64,000 bases of DNA from Alistipes sp. UBA934 (GTDB lineage Bacteria; Bacteroidota; Bacteroidia; Bacteroidales; Rikenellaceae), in assembly GCA_002293535.1 (NCBI GenBank), contig DBDK01000004.1, positions 1 through 64,000 on the forward strand. Direction: 5' to 3'. Positions within the stretch are counted from its first letter, which is position 1, and each line of letters starts with the position of its first letter. Below are positions 27,226-36,207 of this stretch, one piece after another. The translations under genes were made by a program, and so were the position numbers. The notes under the pieces were generated by a model. That model saw only the letters and a program-made list of their open reading frames with translations, searched no databases and had not been told where the DNA came from.

Positions 27226-28731
27226 CTATTTGAAGGTGTCAGGTAAATCGTTTTCGTAAAGTATTGTGTCTCCGGGTTTTGTGATCTGATGAACGTGGGC
27301 GGAGGCAGAGTTGAAGGTCGGGGCTGCAAAGATTTTATCGGACGGGAAGGAAGCCTCGGAAAGACCTTGCAAAATTGCATCGCGGTTGTATTCGCCGACG
27401 ATGATGGCATAGTCACAAGAAGAGGCAATTTGGTTACCGAAAGTGCGGTTGAGTTCGTATTGACGGGTGCCAAGTTCGATCATACCGGGAGTGACGACGA
27501 TACGCCGGCCGCCGGTGAAGCCTGCCAATACATCGAGTGCGGCGGCGGCACCTGAGGGGTTGGAGTTGAACGCGTCATCTATAATGGTGAGACCGCCGAC
27601 GTGCTTGACTTCGAGGCGATGTTCGATGGGTTTGAGGTCGGAAATGGCGTAAAGCATCTCGTCGTCGGTCATACCGAGAGCCTTACCGGCAAGCCAGGCA
27701 GCGTAGATGTTGCCGATGTTGTGAGCGCCGACGAGGCGTGTGGTGAATGGCGGATTCTTGAGATCGTCGGAAGAGTAGCGGAGGACGGTTGCGACATTCG
27801 TCACGGGACGGGAGGCGATATAAGGGAAGTCGTCGTTGAGGATAGCGACTCCGTCGGCAGGGAGAGAGTCGATGAGCTCGAACTTGGTTTTTTGCACGTT
27901 CTCGATGGTCTTGAACGACTCCAGATGCTGCTCGCCGACGGAAGTGAGGATGCCGATGGAGGGGTGGACGAGGTCGCAAATCTCGGCGACATCGCCCGGC
28001 TGTTTGGCTCCCATCTCAACGATGAAAACTTCGGTATAAGGCTTAAGGTGCTCGCGGATGGTTCGGACGACGCCGAGGGTGGTGTTGAAGCTGCCCGGAG
28101 TCATAACGACGCTGAAACGCTCGGAAAGAATACGATAAAGATAATGCTTGGTGCTGGTCTTGCCATAAGAGCCGGTGATGCCGATAATTATAAGGCGAGG
28201 CATTGCAGAGAGGATGCGGCGAGCATCGCGAATGTACCAGGCATTGATGAGGCGCTCGACGGGCATCAAAAGGATGAGAGCCAGCGAGATCCAAAGGGGC
28301 GAAAACGTGGCGAAAGCCATCGAAAGGATTGTGGCGGAAACGAGATGCCACGGAGTGAAGTGAAGAGTGGCGGCGAGGAGAAGAAGACCGACGAAGAAGA
28401 TACGAACAGCGCGGGAAGTGAATACAAGAGGCTTTTTGTATTTTCTCAAGAGCTGGCGAACGCTACGGTAAAGCGCCAAAACGCCTATTGCACCGATGAA
28501 GTAGGGAGCCCAACGAGCGCCGAAAGGAAGAATAGTGTAAAATGGCGAAATGGCGAGAATCAACAGATCGATCAGGCGGTCGGGATTGTGTCTGTCGCCA
28601 AGGAACCAACGCCAATAACGAGAGAGGCGATAGGAGTTCTGCTGCAACATCTGCAACTCATAGCGGAAGCGGACGGCGGCGTAAAAGGCGACGAAAACCA
28701 GAGAGACGATATAGATGATGGCGACTGTCAC
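27226..28731 (-). CDS. murF: Membrane-anchored Mur ligase, MurF type
   Basis: 501 residues. The C-terminal two thirds is a Mur ligase: P-loop GITGSYGKTSTK at ~184-195, then VEMGAKQPGDV, LVGAHNIGN and DDAFNSNPSGAAAALD, which are MurF-like (addition of D-Ala-D-Ala to UDP-MurNAc-tripeptide). The usual N-terminal UDP-binding Mur domain is missing; instead residues 1-~160 hold about five hydrophobic segments. Between an alpha/beta hydrolase and ddl in one operon, it fits D-Ala-D-Ala addition, but the altered N-terminus means the acceptor could differ and another murF may exist elsewhere in the genome. Confidence 0.8.
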   Translation of the reverse strand: MTVAIIYIVSLVFVAFYAAVRFRYELQMLQQNSYRLSRYWRWFLGDRHNPDRLIDLLILAISPFYTILPFGARWAPYFIGAIGVLALYRSVRQLLRKYKKPLVFTSRAVRIFFVGLLLLAATLHFTPWHLVSATILSMAFATFSPLWISLALILLMPVERLINAWYIRDARRILSAMPRLIIIGITGSYGKTSTKHYLYRILSERFSVVMTPGSFNTTLGVVRTIREHLKPYTEVFIVEMGAKQPGDVAEICDLVHPSIGILTSVGEQHLESFKTIENVQKTKFELIDSLPADGVAILNDDFPYIASRPVTNVATVLRYSSDDLKNPPFTTRLVGAHNIGNIYAAWLAGKALGMTDDEMLYAISDLKPIEHRLEVKHVGGLTIIDDAFNSNPSGAAAALDVLAGFTGGRRIVVTPGMIELGTRQYELNRTFGNQIASSCDYAIIVGEYNRDAILQGLSEASFPSDKIFAAPTFNSASAHVHQITKPGDTILYENDLPDTFK

Positions 28732-29426
28732 GAGTTGAGAAAGCTGTCTATTATTGCGTTGAATTGTTGAGGGCGGTCGAGAAAACTATAATGGCCGGCA
28801 CCTTCGAGTACGACGAGTCCGGCGTCTGGGATAAGGCGCTCCATAATGCGAGCGTCGCGAACAGGAGTCGCCGTATCCAGCGAACCCCAAACAAGAAGGG
28901 TGGGCGCGGAAATGAGAGGCATAAAGCGGCGCAAATCCTCATTCACAACCTTGGAGAGAGTGCCACGCATTACGGGAGAGGCGGCACGGTAGTCGGCCGA
29001 GCCGGAGCGCGAGCGAATGCGTTCGACGACGCTGGGGGGTGCGAAATGTTTAAGAATCTTGAACGACCAAACCTTAAAGTAATAGCGAGCGCTACGGCGA
29101 GGCTTAACCCCCGCGGCATCGACCAGAATAAGTTTGGAAACGGGGTTACGAGAGGCGAAAATAAGAGCGACGCGACCGCCGAAAGAGTGACCGACGAGGA
29201 TAGGGTTGATGATGTTATGCTCAGAGAGGAAGCGCTCGAACCACTGAGTGTATTGCTCCATACCCCACGGCCCGGAGGGCTGAGGCTCGGCACCGAAGCC
29301 CGGAAAATCGAGCACCGTGACGCGAAACTTTGCACCGTGTTTGGAGGTGGTCTCCAAATGTTGTTGCAGCCCCGCCCAGATCTCACGAGAACAGCCCCAA
29401 CCGTGAAGCAAAACAATGTCGTTCAT
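28728..29426 (-). CDS. Alpha/beta-fold hydrolase
   Basis: 232 residues, no signal peptide. The triad is visible: nucleophile Ser in VGHSFGGRVAL, Asp in WGSLDTATPV and His in EGAGHYSFLDRP; the oxyanion HGW motif is at HGWGCS. It begins the operon with murF (4-base ATGA overlap) and ddl. The substrate is unknown; context suggests an envelope precursor or ester, which is inference. A TAACTTTG box lies 7 bases before the start. Confidence 0.82.
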   Translation of the reverse strand: MNDIVLLHGWGCSREIWAGLQQHLETTSKHGAKFRVTVLDFPGFGAEPQPSGPWGMEQYTQWFERFLSEHNIINPILVGHSFGGRVALIFASRNPVSKLILVDAAGVKPRRSARYYFKVWSFKILKHFAPPSVVERIRSRSGSADYRAASPVMRGTLSKVVNEDLRRFMPLISAPTLLVWGSLDTATPVRDARIMERLIPDAGLVVLEGAGHYSFLDRPQQFNAIIDSFLNS

Positions 29427-29433
29427 AGGGGGA

Positions 29434-29441
29434 CAAAGTTA
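29434..29441 (-). promoter_or_regulatory. -7 box for the hydrolase-murF-ddl operon
   Basis: TAACTTTG on the minus strand, 7 bases before the start codon at 29426. 29442-29514 holds nothing else recognisable. Confidence 0.6.
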
Positions 29442-29514
29442 ATGAAAAAATTGGGTCTATGAAGAAAAGAATGATCAGATGGGGGGACGCTTGCGTGAAA
29501 ATCGAGTTCAGGGA

Positions 29515-30231
29515 TCAGAAGACTTCGCGGAGGATATCGACAGACCGGATGTCGCGGACGGCATCGAGGTGATAACCGAAATAAGAGAGCATAGCGTTGA
29601 GGAAATCTGTGCGCTGGGAACGATTAAGCCGGAACGGCGGCGGATCACTTTGGTCAGGGCTCGTTGCAACGTCCATAAGATTTGCTAACAAGGCGGCATT
29701 CTCGCGAGAAAAGTGGTCGCCGTGAGGCTGGATAGGCGTGAAAAGACCCTCGCGGATGTCGAACCAATGCCCCGGCGACCACTCGTTACCAGGGAAAAAT
29801 CCGAGATGGCGAGAGAGACCTACCATAAACGAAAGATGGAAGTTGGCAACGGCGGAAGGGTCGGAAGCGGCGTCGAGATCGCCAACCGCACGCCAAACGA
29901 ACTCGAAAAGAGGTGAATTGGGCTCTACCTCGCGAACGAGACGATAGAGAATCTCGGCCATAAAAAGAGCCAAAGTACTCTTACGAACATCGAACGGAAC
30001 AGAAAGAAGCGGCACGGCAGCGCGGATCTCGCGAAAACGGTGCATCTCGGCCTTGGGATTCTCCAGCCCCTCCAGTTCGACCAAAAACATAGGCTGGAGA
30101 AGCCCGGAACGTTTATAGACCATATAACTTTGGCGGCCGTGAACGTCGGTGAGAAGGCAGGCAACCTGAGAAGAGTCGCCATACTTGAGGGTGTGCAAAA
30201 CGATACCCCGCGCCTTGTAAGACTTTACCAC
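29515..30231 (-). CDS. recO: DNA repair protein RecO
   Basis: 238 residues from a GTG start (VVKSYKARGIVLHTLKYGDSS). RecO loads RecA with RecF/RecR and anneals strands. The N-terminal OB fold has the family pattern KARGIVLHTLKYGDSSQVACLLTDVHGRQSY; the rest is the helical domain. The cysteines of zinc-binding RecO are not seen, as usual in this phylum. The open frame extends to 30384, but that part overlaps the upstream gene in another frame and does not resemble RecO. GTG lies 7 bases inside the preceding gene, so translation is coupled. Confidence 0.88.
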   Translation of the reverse strand: MVKSYKARGIVLHTLKYGDSSQVACLLTDVHGRQSYMVYKRSGLLQPMFLVELEGLENPKAEMHRFREIRAAVPLLSVPFDVRKSTLALFMAEILYRLVREVEPNSPLFEFVWRAVGDLDAASDPSAVANFHLSFMVGLSRHLGFFPGNEWSPGHWFDIREGLFTPIQPHGDHFSRENAALLANLMDVATSPDQSDPPPFRLNRSQRTDFLNAMLSYFGYHLDAVRDIRSVDILREVF

Positions 30232-30953
30232 AATATAACGCCGAAACGGAACCCTCCCGTGGCAAGCAAACCGCGATAGGCAAAGCCTCCAAGGGAGCTG
30301 AAGTCGTCGTAAAAATGGCGGAGATTTTGATCGGAATAGAACGAATGGCTGATCCCAAGACCGACGTAAAGATCGAAAAAACATCGGGGAGAAAGGGCCA
30401 TATGTTTACCGACATTGATCTGAGCGGTGGGTTTGATATAAGATTTGCGATACAGTCCCCATTCGCCGGAAGAGTCGAAATTATATCCCACTCTGCCTAC
30501 TCGGAAATAATCGAGAGAAACCCCGGTGGAGAAGTACCATCCGCGAGGGGAAAAGAATTTCTTGTAGAGCGCCGAAGTGCCGACGCCCCACATATCGTGA
30601 TAATCCTCAAAACCCGAAACAGGGCCCCAATGGTTGTTCTCATAATAGTCGCCATCGTCACCCCACCAACCCCAATTGTGCTCTGAGGAGGCGGAATAGA
30701 CGGCAAGGCTCGTTTGGAACCACTCACCGGGAGCGCGCAACTCGACCTCGAAATCGACCTGAAGACCGTTGCGGAGAATACGGAAAGGCCTTACGGCAAC
30801 GGTGTAACGCTGCACATTGGGAGAGTCGGGTTCCCAATTGATGGGGACATTTATGACTGAAGTTCGGGAAGGGCCATAGGTGTAGGTCTGTTGAGCCAAA
30901 GCCGGAACGGCCCCCAGCAGCAACACTGCAGACGCGAGAAGTAATCGCCTCAT
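30225..30953 (-). CDS. Exported beta-barrel-like protein
   Basis: 242 residues from ATG at 30953, where a signal peptide begins (MRRLLLASAVLLLGAVPALA). The mature part has alternating strands rich in aromatics (SEHNWGWWGDDGDYYENNHW, GWYFSTGVSLDYFRVGRVGY) and ends in FRFGVILW, as in outer-membrane barrels. I recognise no specific family. Lies between rubrerythrin (4-base gap) and recO in one operon; no functional link is obvious. Confidence 0.7.
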   Translation of the reverse strand: MRRLLLASAVLLLGAVPALAQQTYTYGPSRTSVINVPINWEPDSPNVQRYTVAVRPFRILRNGLQVDFEVELRAPGEWFQTSLAVYSASSEHNWGWWGDDGDYYENNHWGPVSGFEDYHDMWGVGTSALYKKFFSPRGWYFSTGVSLDYFRVGRVGYNFDSSGEWGLYRKSYIKPTAQINVGKHMALSPRCFFDLYVGLGISHSFYSDQNLRHFYDDFSSLGGFAYRGLLATGGFRFGVILW

Positions 30954-30957
30954 AGGA

Positions 30958-31533
30958 TCAATAGTTGGTCTTCTTGGGCTCGTAATAGGCCTTGGGATGC
31001 TGACAGGCGGGGCAAAGTTCGGGAGCCTTTTTACCGGAGTGAACATATCCGCAATTACGACACTGCCAGTCGATGGGCTCGTCCCGATCGAAGAAGTGGC
31101 CGGACTTAACGCGTTCGAGAAGGATGCGATAGCGCCTTTCGTGCTCGGCTTCAACCATAGCGACGCGACGGAAAGTCTCGGCGATTTCGGGGAATCCCTC
31201 GGCATCAGCCTCGGCGGCAAAGTTCTTATAGAGAATGTCCCACTCCTCGTGTTCGCCCTCGGCGGCTTCGGTGAGATTCTGTTCGGTTGTGCCTATGATG
31301 CCGGCAGGATAAGTTGCGGTGATCTCGACAGGGCCGCCTTCGAGAAATTTGAAGAAACGCTCGGCGTGCTCCTTCTCCTGATCGGCCGTCTCGGCGAATA
31401 CTCCGCCTATCTGTTCATAACCCTCCTTCTTGGCCTTGGAGGCGAAAAATGTATAACGAGTACGAGCCTGACTCTCACCCGCAAACGATTTGAGAAGATT
31501 CTGTTCGGTCTTGGTTCCCTTTACGCTTTTCAT
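30958..31533 (-). CDS. rbr: Rubrerythrin
   Basis: 191 residues. Peroxide-reducing di-iron protein of anaerobes. The ferritin-like part shows the two iron-binding repeats (FAGESQARTRYTF with ETADQEKEHAERFF, and EGEHEEWD with MVEAEHERRY). The C-terminal rubredoxin domain has CRNCGYVHSGKKAPELCPAC. Full length. First gene of the rbr/OMP/recO operon with a TATATTTG box at 31559-31566. Confidence 0.96.
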   Translation of the reverse strand: MKSVKGTKTEQNLLKSFAGESQARTRYTFFASKAKKEGYEQIGGVFAETADQEKEHAERFFKFLEGGPVEITATYPAGIIGTTEQNLTEAAEGEHEEWDILYKNFAAEADAEGFPEIAETFRRVAMVEAEHERRYRILLERVKSGHFFDRDEPIDWQCRNCGYVHSGKKAPELCPACQHPKAYYEPKKTNY

Positions 31534-31544
31534 AATACTTTTAG

Positions 31545-31575
31545 TTTGTTTGTTTGCACAAATATATTAATTTTG
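31545..31575 (+). promoter_or_regulatory. Promoter of the methylmalonyl-CoA gene set
   Basis: TTTG at 31545-31548, 19-base spacer, TAATTTTG at 31568-31575; the ATG follows at 31597. Its -7 box adjoins the divergent rbr box. Confidence 0.72.
31559..31566 (-). promoter_or_regulatory. -7 box for rubrerythrin
   Basis: TATATTTG on the minus strand, with a leader of about 20 bases to the start at 31533. Confidence 0.6.
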
Positions 31576-31596
31576 TCGGATTAAAACGAAAACCTT

Positions 31597-32001
31597 ATGA
31601 ATCTTTCTCACATTGAACATCTGGGCATTGCCGTGAAGAACCTCGAAGAAGCAATTCCGTACTACGAAAACGTGTTAGGCCTGAAGTGCTACAACATCGA
31701 AGAAGTCGCCGACCAAAAAGTGCGAACAGCATTTTTCAAACTGGGAGACACGAAGATTGAACTACTGGAACCTACCAGCGAAGAGAGCACCATCGCAAAA
31801 TTCATCGAAAACAGAGGCGAAGGAGTACATCACGTGGCATTTGCAGTGAAAGATATAGAAGGAGCACTGGCCGAAGCGGAAGAGAAGGGAGTGAGGCTGA
31901 TAGATAAAACCCCGCGAAAAGGAGCCGAGGGGCTGACCATAGCTTTCCTGCATCCGAAAAGCACCGGAGGGGTGCTGACGGAGTTCTGCGAGAAAAAATA
32001 G
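31597..32001 (+). CDS. mce: Methylmalonyl-CoA epimerase
   Basis: 134 residues of the vicinal-oxygen-chelate fold: [32 protein letters not shown] and [16 protein letters not shown] contain the usual metal-binding His and Glu. Converts (S)- and (R)-methylmalonyl-CoA, linking succinyl-CoA to the decarboxylase encoded by the next genes and so to propionate formation. Confidence 0.95.
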   Translation: MNLSHIEHLGIAVKNLEEAIPYYENVLGLKCYNIEEVADQKVRTAFFKLGDTKIELLEPTSEESTIAKFIENRGEGVHHVAFAVKDIEGALAEAEEKGVRLIDKTPRKGAEGLTIAFLHPKSTGGVLTEFCEKK

Positions 32002-32003
32002 AG

Positions 32004-32588
32004 ATGAAAAAGTTGTTGTTTTTTGCGGCATTGGGACTCGCGTTAGCTGGATGTAAGATTGTAGACTACAGCTGCTCCCGATATTTTAATGTCGCAAATC
32101 AAACCGGCTACGCTATTACTGTTATAATTAAAACTGGGGCAGTAGAATCTGTTCCGACCGGCAGCGAACGTACAATTTACAAATCGTACGGACATTGCGA
32201 TAAAAACACCATTCCTGACGATCCTTTCCCCGATGAAGAAATTATGCACATAACTGATTCGTCTGATATGACAGTTCAAATACAAGTGAACGGCAGGGTT
32301 GTCTCCGAAGAGATTTTCAAAAGAAAGTATTGGAATTTCTCAAATGAGGCTTATCGCGCAACATATACTCTCCTCATCACAAATGAACTGATAGAATCTC
32401 TAAAACAGGCGGAAAACCCTGGGTCCACACTTGAGACACGAGCTTCGTCCACTTATCAAATCAACCCTGATGACCCATACTCTTTGAGTAATGTCCAAAG
32501 GGACTTGAATCTTGTCAGTGGGTCGAGTGCGCCGACGCTTCAGGCAACAATGTTTCGGGATGGAGCAATCTGGTTCAAGTCAAAATAA
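32004..32588 (+). CDS. Unknown lipoprotein inserted in the methylmalonyl-CoA decarboxylase operon
   Basis: 194 residues. The N-terminus is a lipoprotein signal ending in LALAGC. The mature protein is polar with several Cys (C24, plus one in YGHCDK) and beta-rich; no family recognised. It starts 3 bases after the mce stop and lies 42 bases before mmdA. Its sequence is clearly more A+T-rich than its neighbours, with codons unlike theirs, which suggests later insertion. No link to decarboxylation is apparent. Confidence 0.7.
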   Translation: MKKLLFFAALGLALAGCKIVDYSCSRYFNVANQTGYAITVIIKTGAVESVPTGSERTIYKSYGHCDKNTIPDDPFPDEEIMHITDSSDMTVQIQVNGRVVSEEIFKRKYWNFSNEAYRATYTLLITNELIESLKQAENPGSTLETRASSTYQINPDDPYSLSNVQRDLNLVSGSSAPTLQATMFRDGAIWFKSK

Positions 32589-32630
32589 ACAAACTTGCAA
32601 TAAACTAAACAACAACAATAACATAAAAAA

Positions 32631-34196
32631 ATGAGCAACATTCAGGAAAAAGTCGGTCAGCTGATCACAAGACGCGAGCAGGCGGCTCTCGGAGGAGGCC
32701 AAAAGCGAATTGACGCCCAACACGCAAAGGGCAAATTTACAGCGCGGGAGAGAATTCACCTGCTGCTGGACGAAGGAAGCTTCGAAGAGTTCGATATGTT
32801 CGTCGAACACAGATGCACGAACTTCGGGATGGAAAAAGAGCACTACTTCGGAGACGGAGTGGTGACAGGCTACGGCACGATAGACGGAAGGCTGGTCTAT
32901 GTGTTCGCGCAAGACTTCACGGTCTACGGAGGATCGCTCTCCAAGACGATGGCCGAAAAGATTTGCAAGGTGATGGATATGGCGATGAGAAACGGAGCCC
33001 CCGTCATTGGGATCAACGACTCCGGCGGTGCGCGAATCCAGGAAGGGGTCGATGCCCTGGCAGGCTATGCAGATATCTTCCAGAGAAACGTGATGGCCTC
33101 AGGGGTGATTCCCCAAATTTCGGCAATCTTCGGCCCGTCGGCAGGAGGTGCGGTTTACTCTCCGGCGCTGACGGACTTCGTGATTATGAAGAAGAATACC
33201 AGCTATATGTTCCTGACGGGGCCGAAAGTAGTAAAGACGGTGACGGGAGAGGACGTGTCGCAGGAGGATCTGGGCGGCGCTTCGATGCATACCACAAAGA
33301 GCGGTGTGTCGCAGTTCGCAATAGATACCGAAGAGGAGGGCTTCGAGCTGATCCGCAAGTTGCTCGGTTTTCTGCCGCAAAACAATATGGAGGATGCGCC
33401 GCTGGCAGTGTGCATCGATCCGATCGGAAGATTGGAAGATTCGCTGAACGAGATAATTCCCGACAGCCCCAACAAACCTTACGATATGTATGAGGTGATC
33501 CGTGCGGTGGTCGATAACGGATATATTCTCGAAAGTCAGGACTCGTACGCGAAGAACATAATTACCTGCTTTGCACGCTTCAACGGACAGAGTGTGGGTA
33601 TAATCGCCAATCAGCCGAAATATATGGCCGGTGTGCTGGATATCAACGCTTCGAGAAAGGCCGCGCGGTTCGTCAGATTTTGCGATGCGTTCAACATTCC
33701 CATCGTAACTTTTGTTGATGTGCCGGGATTCCTGCCTGGAACGGGTCAAGAGTACGGAGGAGTGATCACACACGGAGCGAAACTACTGTTCGCCTACTGC
33801 GAAGCTACGGTGCCAAAGGTGACGGTGACGCTGAGAAAATCCTACGGAGGAGCATACATCGTGATGAGCTCGAAACATATACGCGGCGACATCAACTACG
33901 CCTGGCCGAGTGCGGAAATCGCAGTAATGGGTGCAAGTGGAGCGGTGGAAGTGCTCTACGCAAAGGAAATTGCAGCTTTGGCCGAAAAACCCGAAGAGAG
34001 GGCTGCTTTCATCAAAGAGAAAGAGGCCGAATACACCGAAAAGTTTTCGAGCCCATACGAAGCGGCAAAGAGAGGCTACATCGACGATGTGATAGAACCG
34101 AGAAACACTCGTTTCAGAATAATTCGCGCATTACAGTCGCTGGCAACAAAGCGTTTGGTGAACCCCCCGAAGAAACATAATAATATTCCACTATAA
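32631..34196 (+). CDS. mmdA: Methylmalonyl-CoA decarboxylase alpha (carboxyltransferase) subunit
   Basis: 521 residues of the acyl-CoA carboxyltransferase (crotonase-like) family. Signatures: [32 protein letters not shown] and [17 protein letters not shown] form the CoA and biotin pockets. Transfers carboxyl from methylmalonyl-CoA to biotin on the carrier encoded at 34575. Could also function as propionyl-CoA carboxylase beta; adjacency to gamma-like, carrier and membrane beta subunits favours the sodium-pump decarboxylase. Stop and next start overlap (TAATG). Confidence 0.95.
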   Translation: MSNIQEKVGQLITRREQAALGGGQKRIDAQHAKGKFTARERIHLLLDEGSFEEFDMFVEHRCTNFGMEKEHYFGDGVVTGYGTIDGRLVYVFAQDFTVYGGSLSKTMAEKICKVMDMAMRNGAPVIGINDSGGARIQEGVDALAGYADIFQRNVMASGVIPQISAIFGPSAGGAVYSPALTDFVIMKKNTSYMFLTGPKVVKTVTGEDVSQEDLGGASMHTTKSGVSQFAIDTEEEGFELIRKLLGFLPQNNMEDAPLAVCIDPIGRLEDSLNEIIPDSPNKPYDMYEVIRAVVDNGYILESQDSYAKNIITCFARFNGQSVGIIANQPKYMAGVLDINASRKAARFVRFCDAFNIPIVTFVDVPGFLPGTGQEYGGVITHGAKLLFAYCEATVPKVTVTLRKSYGGAYIVMSSKHIRGDINYAWPSAEIAVMGASGAVEVLYAKEIAALAEKPEERAAFIKEKEAEYTEKFSSPYEAAKRGYIDDVIEPRNTRFRIIRALQSLATKRLVNPPKKHNNIPL

Positions 34197-34567
34197 TGAA
34201 TGCAGACCTGTTTGTCCAACGTGACCCGCACGGGATCATAATGGCTATAATCGCTATATCGATAGTGATGATGGCGCTGATACTGATCTTTCTGTCGATC
34301 AAAGGATTCGGAATGTTGATGATCCGCTTCGCCGAACGCAAAGCTGCCAAGGCGGCTACGGCCGAAGCTGCAACTGCTCCCAAGAGAAAGCCCGTACTGC
34401 AGAAGATGGAAGAAGAGATTGCAGCTGCTGCACTGGCTCTGAAGATGTATCAGGAGGAGCAGCACATCAAGGAATCGACCGTCATCACAATAAACCGAGC
34501 CAGCAGAGTTTACTCTCCCTGGAGCTCGAAAATTCACGGAATCCCCGCAACACCCGTTAAAAATTAA
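34196..34567 (+). CDS. OadG/MmdD-type small membrane subunit of the decarboxylase
   Basis: 123 residues. One strong membrane segment (about 14-38, IIMAIIAISIVMMALILIF), then an Ala/Lys-rich linker and a C-terminal SPWSSK motif. The fold and position match the gamma/delta subunit that holds carboxyltransferase and carrier onto the membrane beta subunit. The PWSSK motif is common in the Bacteroidota form. Confidence 0.85.
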   Translation: MNADLFVQRDPHGIIMAIIAISIVMMALILIFLSIKGFGMLMIRFAERKAAKAATAEAATAPKRKPVLQKMEEEIAAAALALKMYQEEQHIKESTVITINRASRVYSPWSSKIHGIPATPVKN

Positions 34568-34574
34568 TTCAGTT

Positions 34575-35024
34575 ATGGCAAAAGAATACAAATTCAAGAT
34601 CAACGGCCACGAATACGAAGTCGCCGTAGGAAGTGTCGAAAGCGGCACCGCAAAGGTGACGGTCAATGGAACCCCTTACGAGATAGAGGTTCAAAGCAAC
34701 ACACTGCTCAAGCCCAAACCCGCAAAAACTGCGCACGTGGCGCCGGCAACCTATTCGGCAACCGCTCCGGTGAGCCCGGCAAAAATCGACCAAAGTGCTC
34801 CCGTCAGTGGAGCGAGCCCGCTGAAAAGTCCGCTACCGGGAGTGATCCTCGATGTGAAAGTACGCGAAGGCGAAGAGGTGAGGGCAGGACAACTGCTGAT
34901 GATCCTCGAAGCTATGAAAATGGAGAACAACATCGACGCACACAAAGCCGGAGTGGTGAGACGTATCGAAAAGCGTCAGGGCGACTCGGTGTTGGAGGGA
35001 GATGTTTTGCTAACAATCGAATAG
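34575..35024 (+). CDS. mmdC: Biotin carboxyl carrier protein of the decarboxylase
   Basis: 149 residues. A basic N-terminal part and an Ala/Pro-rich linker lead to a biotinyl domain with LILEAMKMENNIDAHKAG near residue 110-127, where the Lys of MKM is biotinylated. Shuttles carboxyl from MmdA to MmdB. Could also accept carboxyl from the orphan OadA, which has its own biotin domain. Confidence 0.92.
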   Translation: MAKEYKFKINGHEYEVAVGSVESGTAKVTVNGTPYEIEVQSNTLLKPKPAKTAHVAPATYSATAPVSPAKIDQSAPVSGASPLKSPLPGVILDVKVREGEEVRAGQLLMILEAMKMENNIDAHKAGVVRRIEKRQGDSVLEGDVLLTIE

Positions 35025-35037
35025 GAGGACGGAGCCT

Positions 35038-36207
35038 ATGTTTACGTTCTTGCAAAGCAGTTTCGGCAGCTTTATAGCCGAAAATCTCGGAGTCTTTTGG
35101 AGCTTTACCGGCTTCTACAACGTCACGTGGGGCCACGCGGCGATGATCCTTGTGGGACTCATTTTCCTGTGGCTGGGAATCTCGAAGAAATGGGAACCGA
35201 TGTTGTTGGTACCCATAGGCTTTGGGATACTGATCGGAAATATACCGTTCTCGATGGGGATGGAAGTGGGGATATACGAAGAGGGATCGGTGCTAAACTA
35301 CCTCTATTTCGGGGTGTTGAAAGGGGTCTATCCCCCGTTGATTTTCCTTGGAATCGGCGCGATGACCGATTTCTCGGCGCTGATCTCAAACCCGAAACTA
35401 CTGACAATAGGTGCTGCGGTCCAGCTGGGAATCTTCGGGGCCTATATGCTCGCGTTGGCCTGTGGTTTTTCGGGTGCTGAAGCAGGCGCAGTTGGTATCA
35501 TCGGCGGTGCGGATGGCCCGACGGCGATCTTCCTGGCGAGTCGCCTTGCTCCCGAACTGTTGGGTGCCATTGCCATTGCGGCATACTCCTATATGGCCCT
35601 CGTGCCGGTAATCCAACCACCGGTTATGCGAATGCTGACTACGGAAAAAGAGCGCCTGATCAGGATGCGCCCGATGCGTCAGGTGTCGCAAACAGAGAAA
35701 ATCCTCTTCCCGATAATAGGCTTTTTGCTGACCGCCTTTGTGGTGCCTTCGGCGCTGCCGCTGTTGGGGATGTTGTTTATGGGCAACCTGCTGAAAGAGA
35801 GTGGTGTTACGAAGCGCTTGGCGACCACAGCCAGTGGCCCGATGATCGACATAGTGACGATTCTGATCGGCCTCACAGTTGGCGCATCGACTCAGGCAAC
35901 GACGTTCCTGACCTGGAAATCATTGACGATATTCGGTTTGGGAGCAGTTTCGTTCTTTATCGCAACCTTCGGTGGAGTGGCTTTCGTGAAGTTCCTCAAT
36001 CTGTTCCTCAAGGAGGGCAACAAGATCAATCCGCTGATCGGCAATGCCGGTGTATCCGCGGTTCCGGCTGCCGCACGCGTGTCGCAAGATGTAGGATTGT
36101 CGTATGACAAAACAAACCACCTGCTAATGCACGCGATGGGCCCGAATGTGGCCGGGGTGATCGGATCGGCGGTGGCGGCGGGGATACTGCTGGGATTCCT
36201 CGGTTAA
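35038..36207 (+). CDS. mmdB: Sodium-translocating decarboxylase beta subunit
   Basis: 389 residues with about nine to eleven membrane segments. The signature GGADGPTAIFLASRLAPELLG binds sodium in this family; GNAGVSAVPAAARVSQ is the second conserved loop. Decarboxylates carboxybiotin and exports sodium ions, storing energy. The stop overlaps argF' tail to tail by 4 bases. Confidence 0.94.
   Translation: MFTFLQSSFGSFIAENLGVFWSFTGFYNVTWGHAAMILVGLIFLWLGISKKWEPMLLVPIGFGILIGNIPFSMGMEVGIYEEGSVLNYLYFGVLKGVYPPLIFLGIGAMTDFSALISNPKLLTIGAAVQLGIFGAYMLALACGFSGAEAGAVGIIGGADGPTAIFLASRLAPELLGAIAIAAYSYMALVPVIQPPVMRMLTTEKERLIRMRPMRQVSQTEKILFPIIGFLLTAFVVPSALPLLGMLFMGNLLKESGVTKRLATTASGPMIDIVTILIGLTVGASTQATTFLTWKSLTIFGLGAVSFFIATFGGVAFVKFLNLFLKEGNKINPLIGNAGVSAVPAAARVSQDVGLSYDKTNHLLMHAMGPNVAGVIGSAVAAGILLGFLG

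Noticed and set aside
27601..28770. 389-codon open frame antisense to murF
   Set aside because: It mirrors the codon pattern of murF, has a charged repetitive composition (many D, E, G, R) and no domain; a shadow frame.
30232..30384. N-terminal extension of RecO to 30384
   Set aside because: The added 51 residues (Arg/Phe-rich) overlap the upstream gene and precede the OB-fold start, which fits GTG at 30231.
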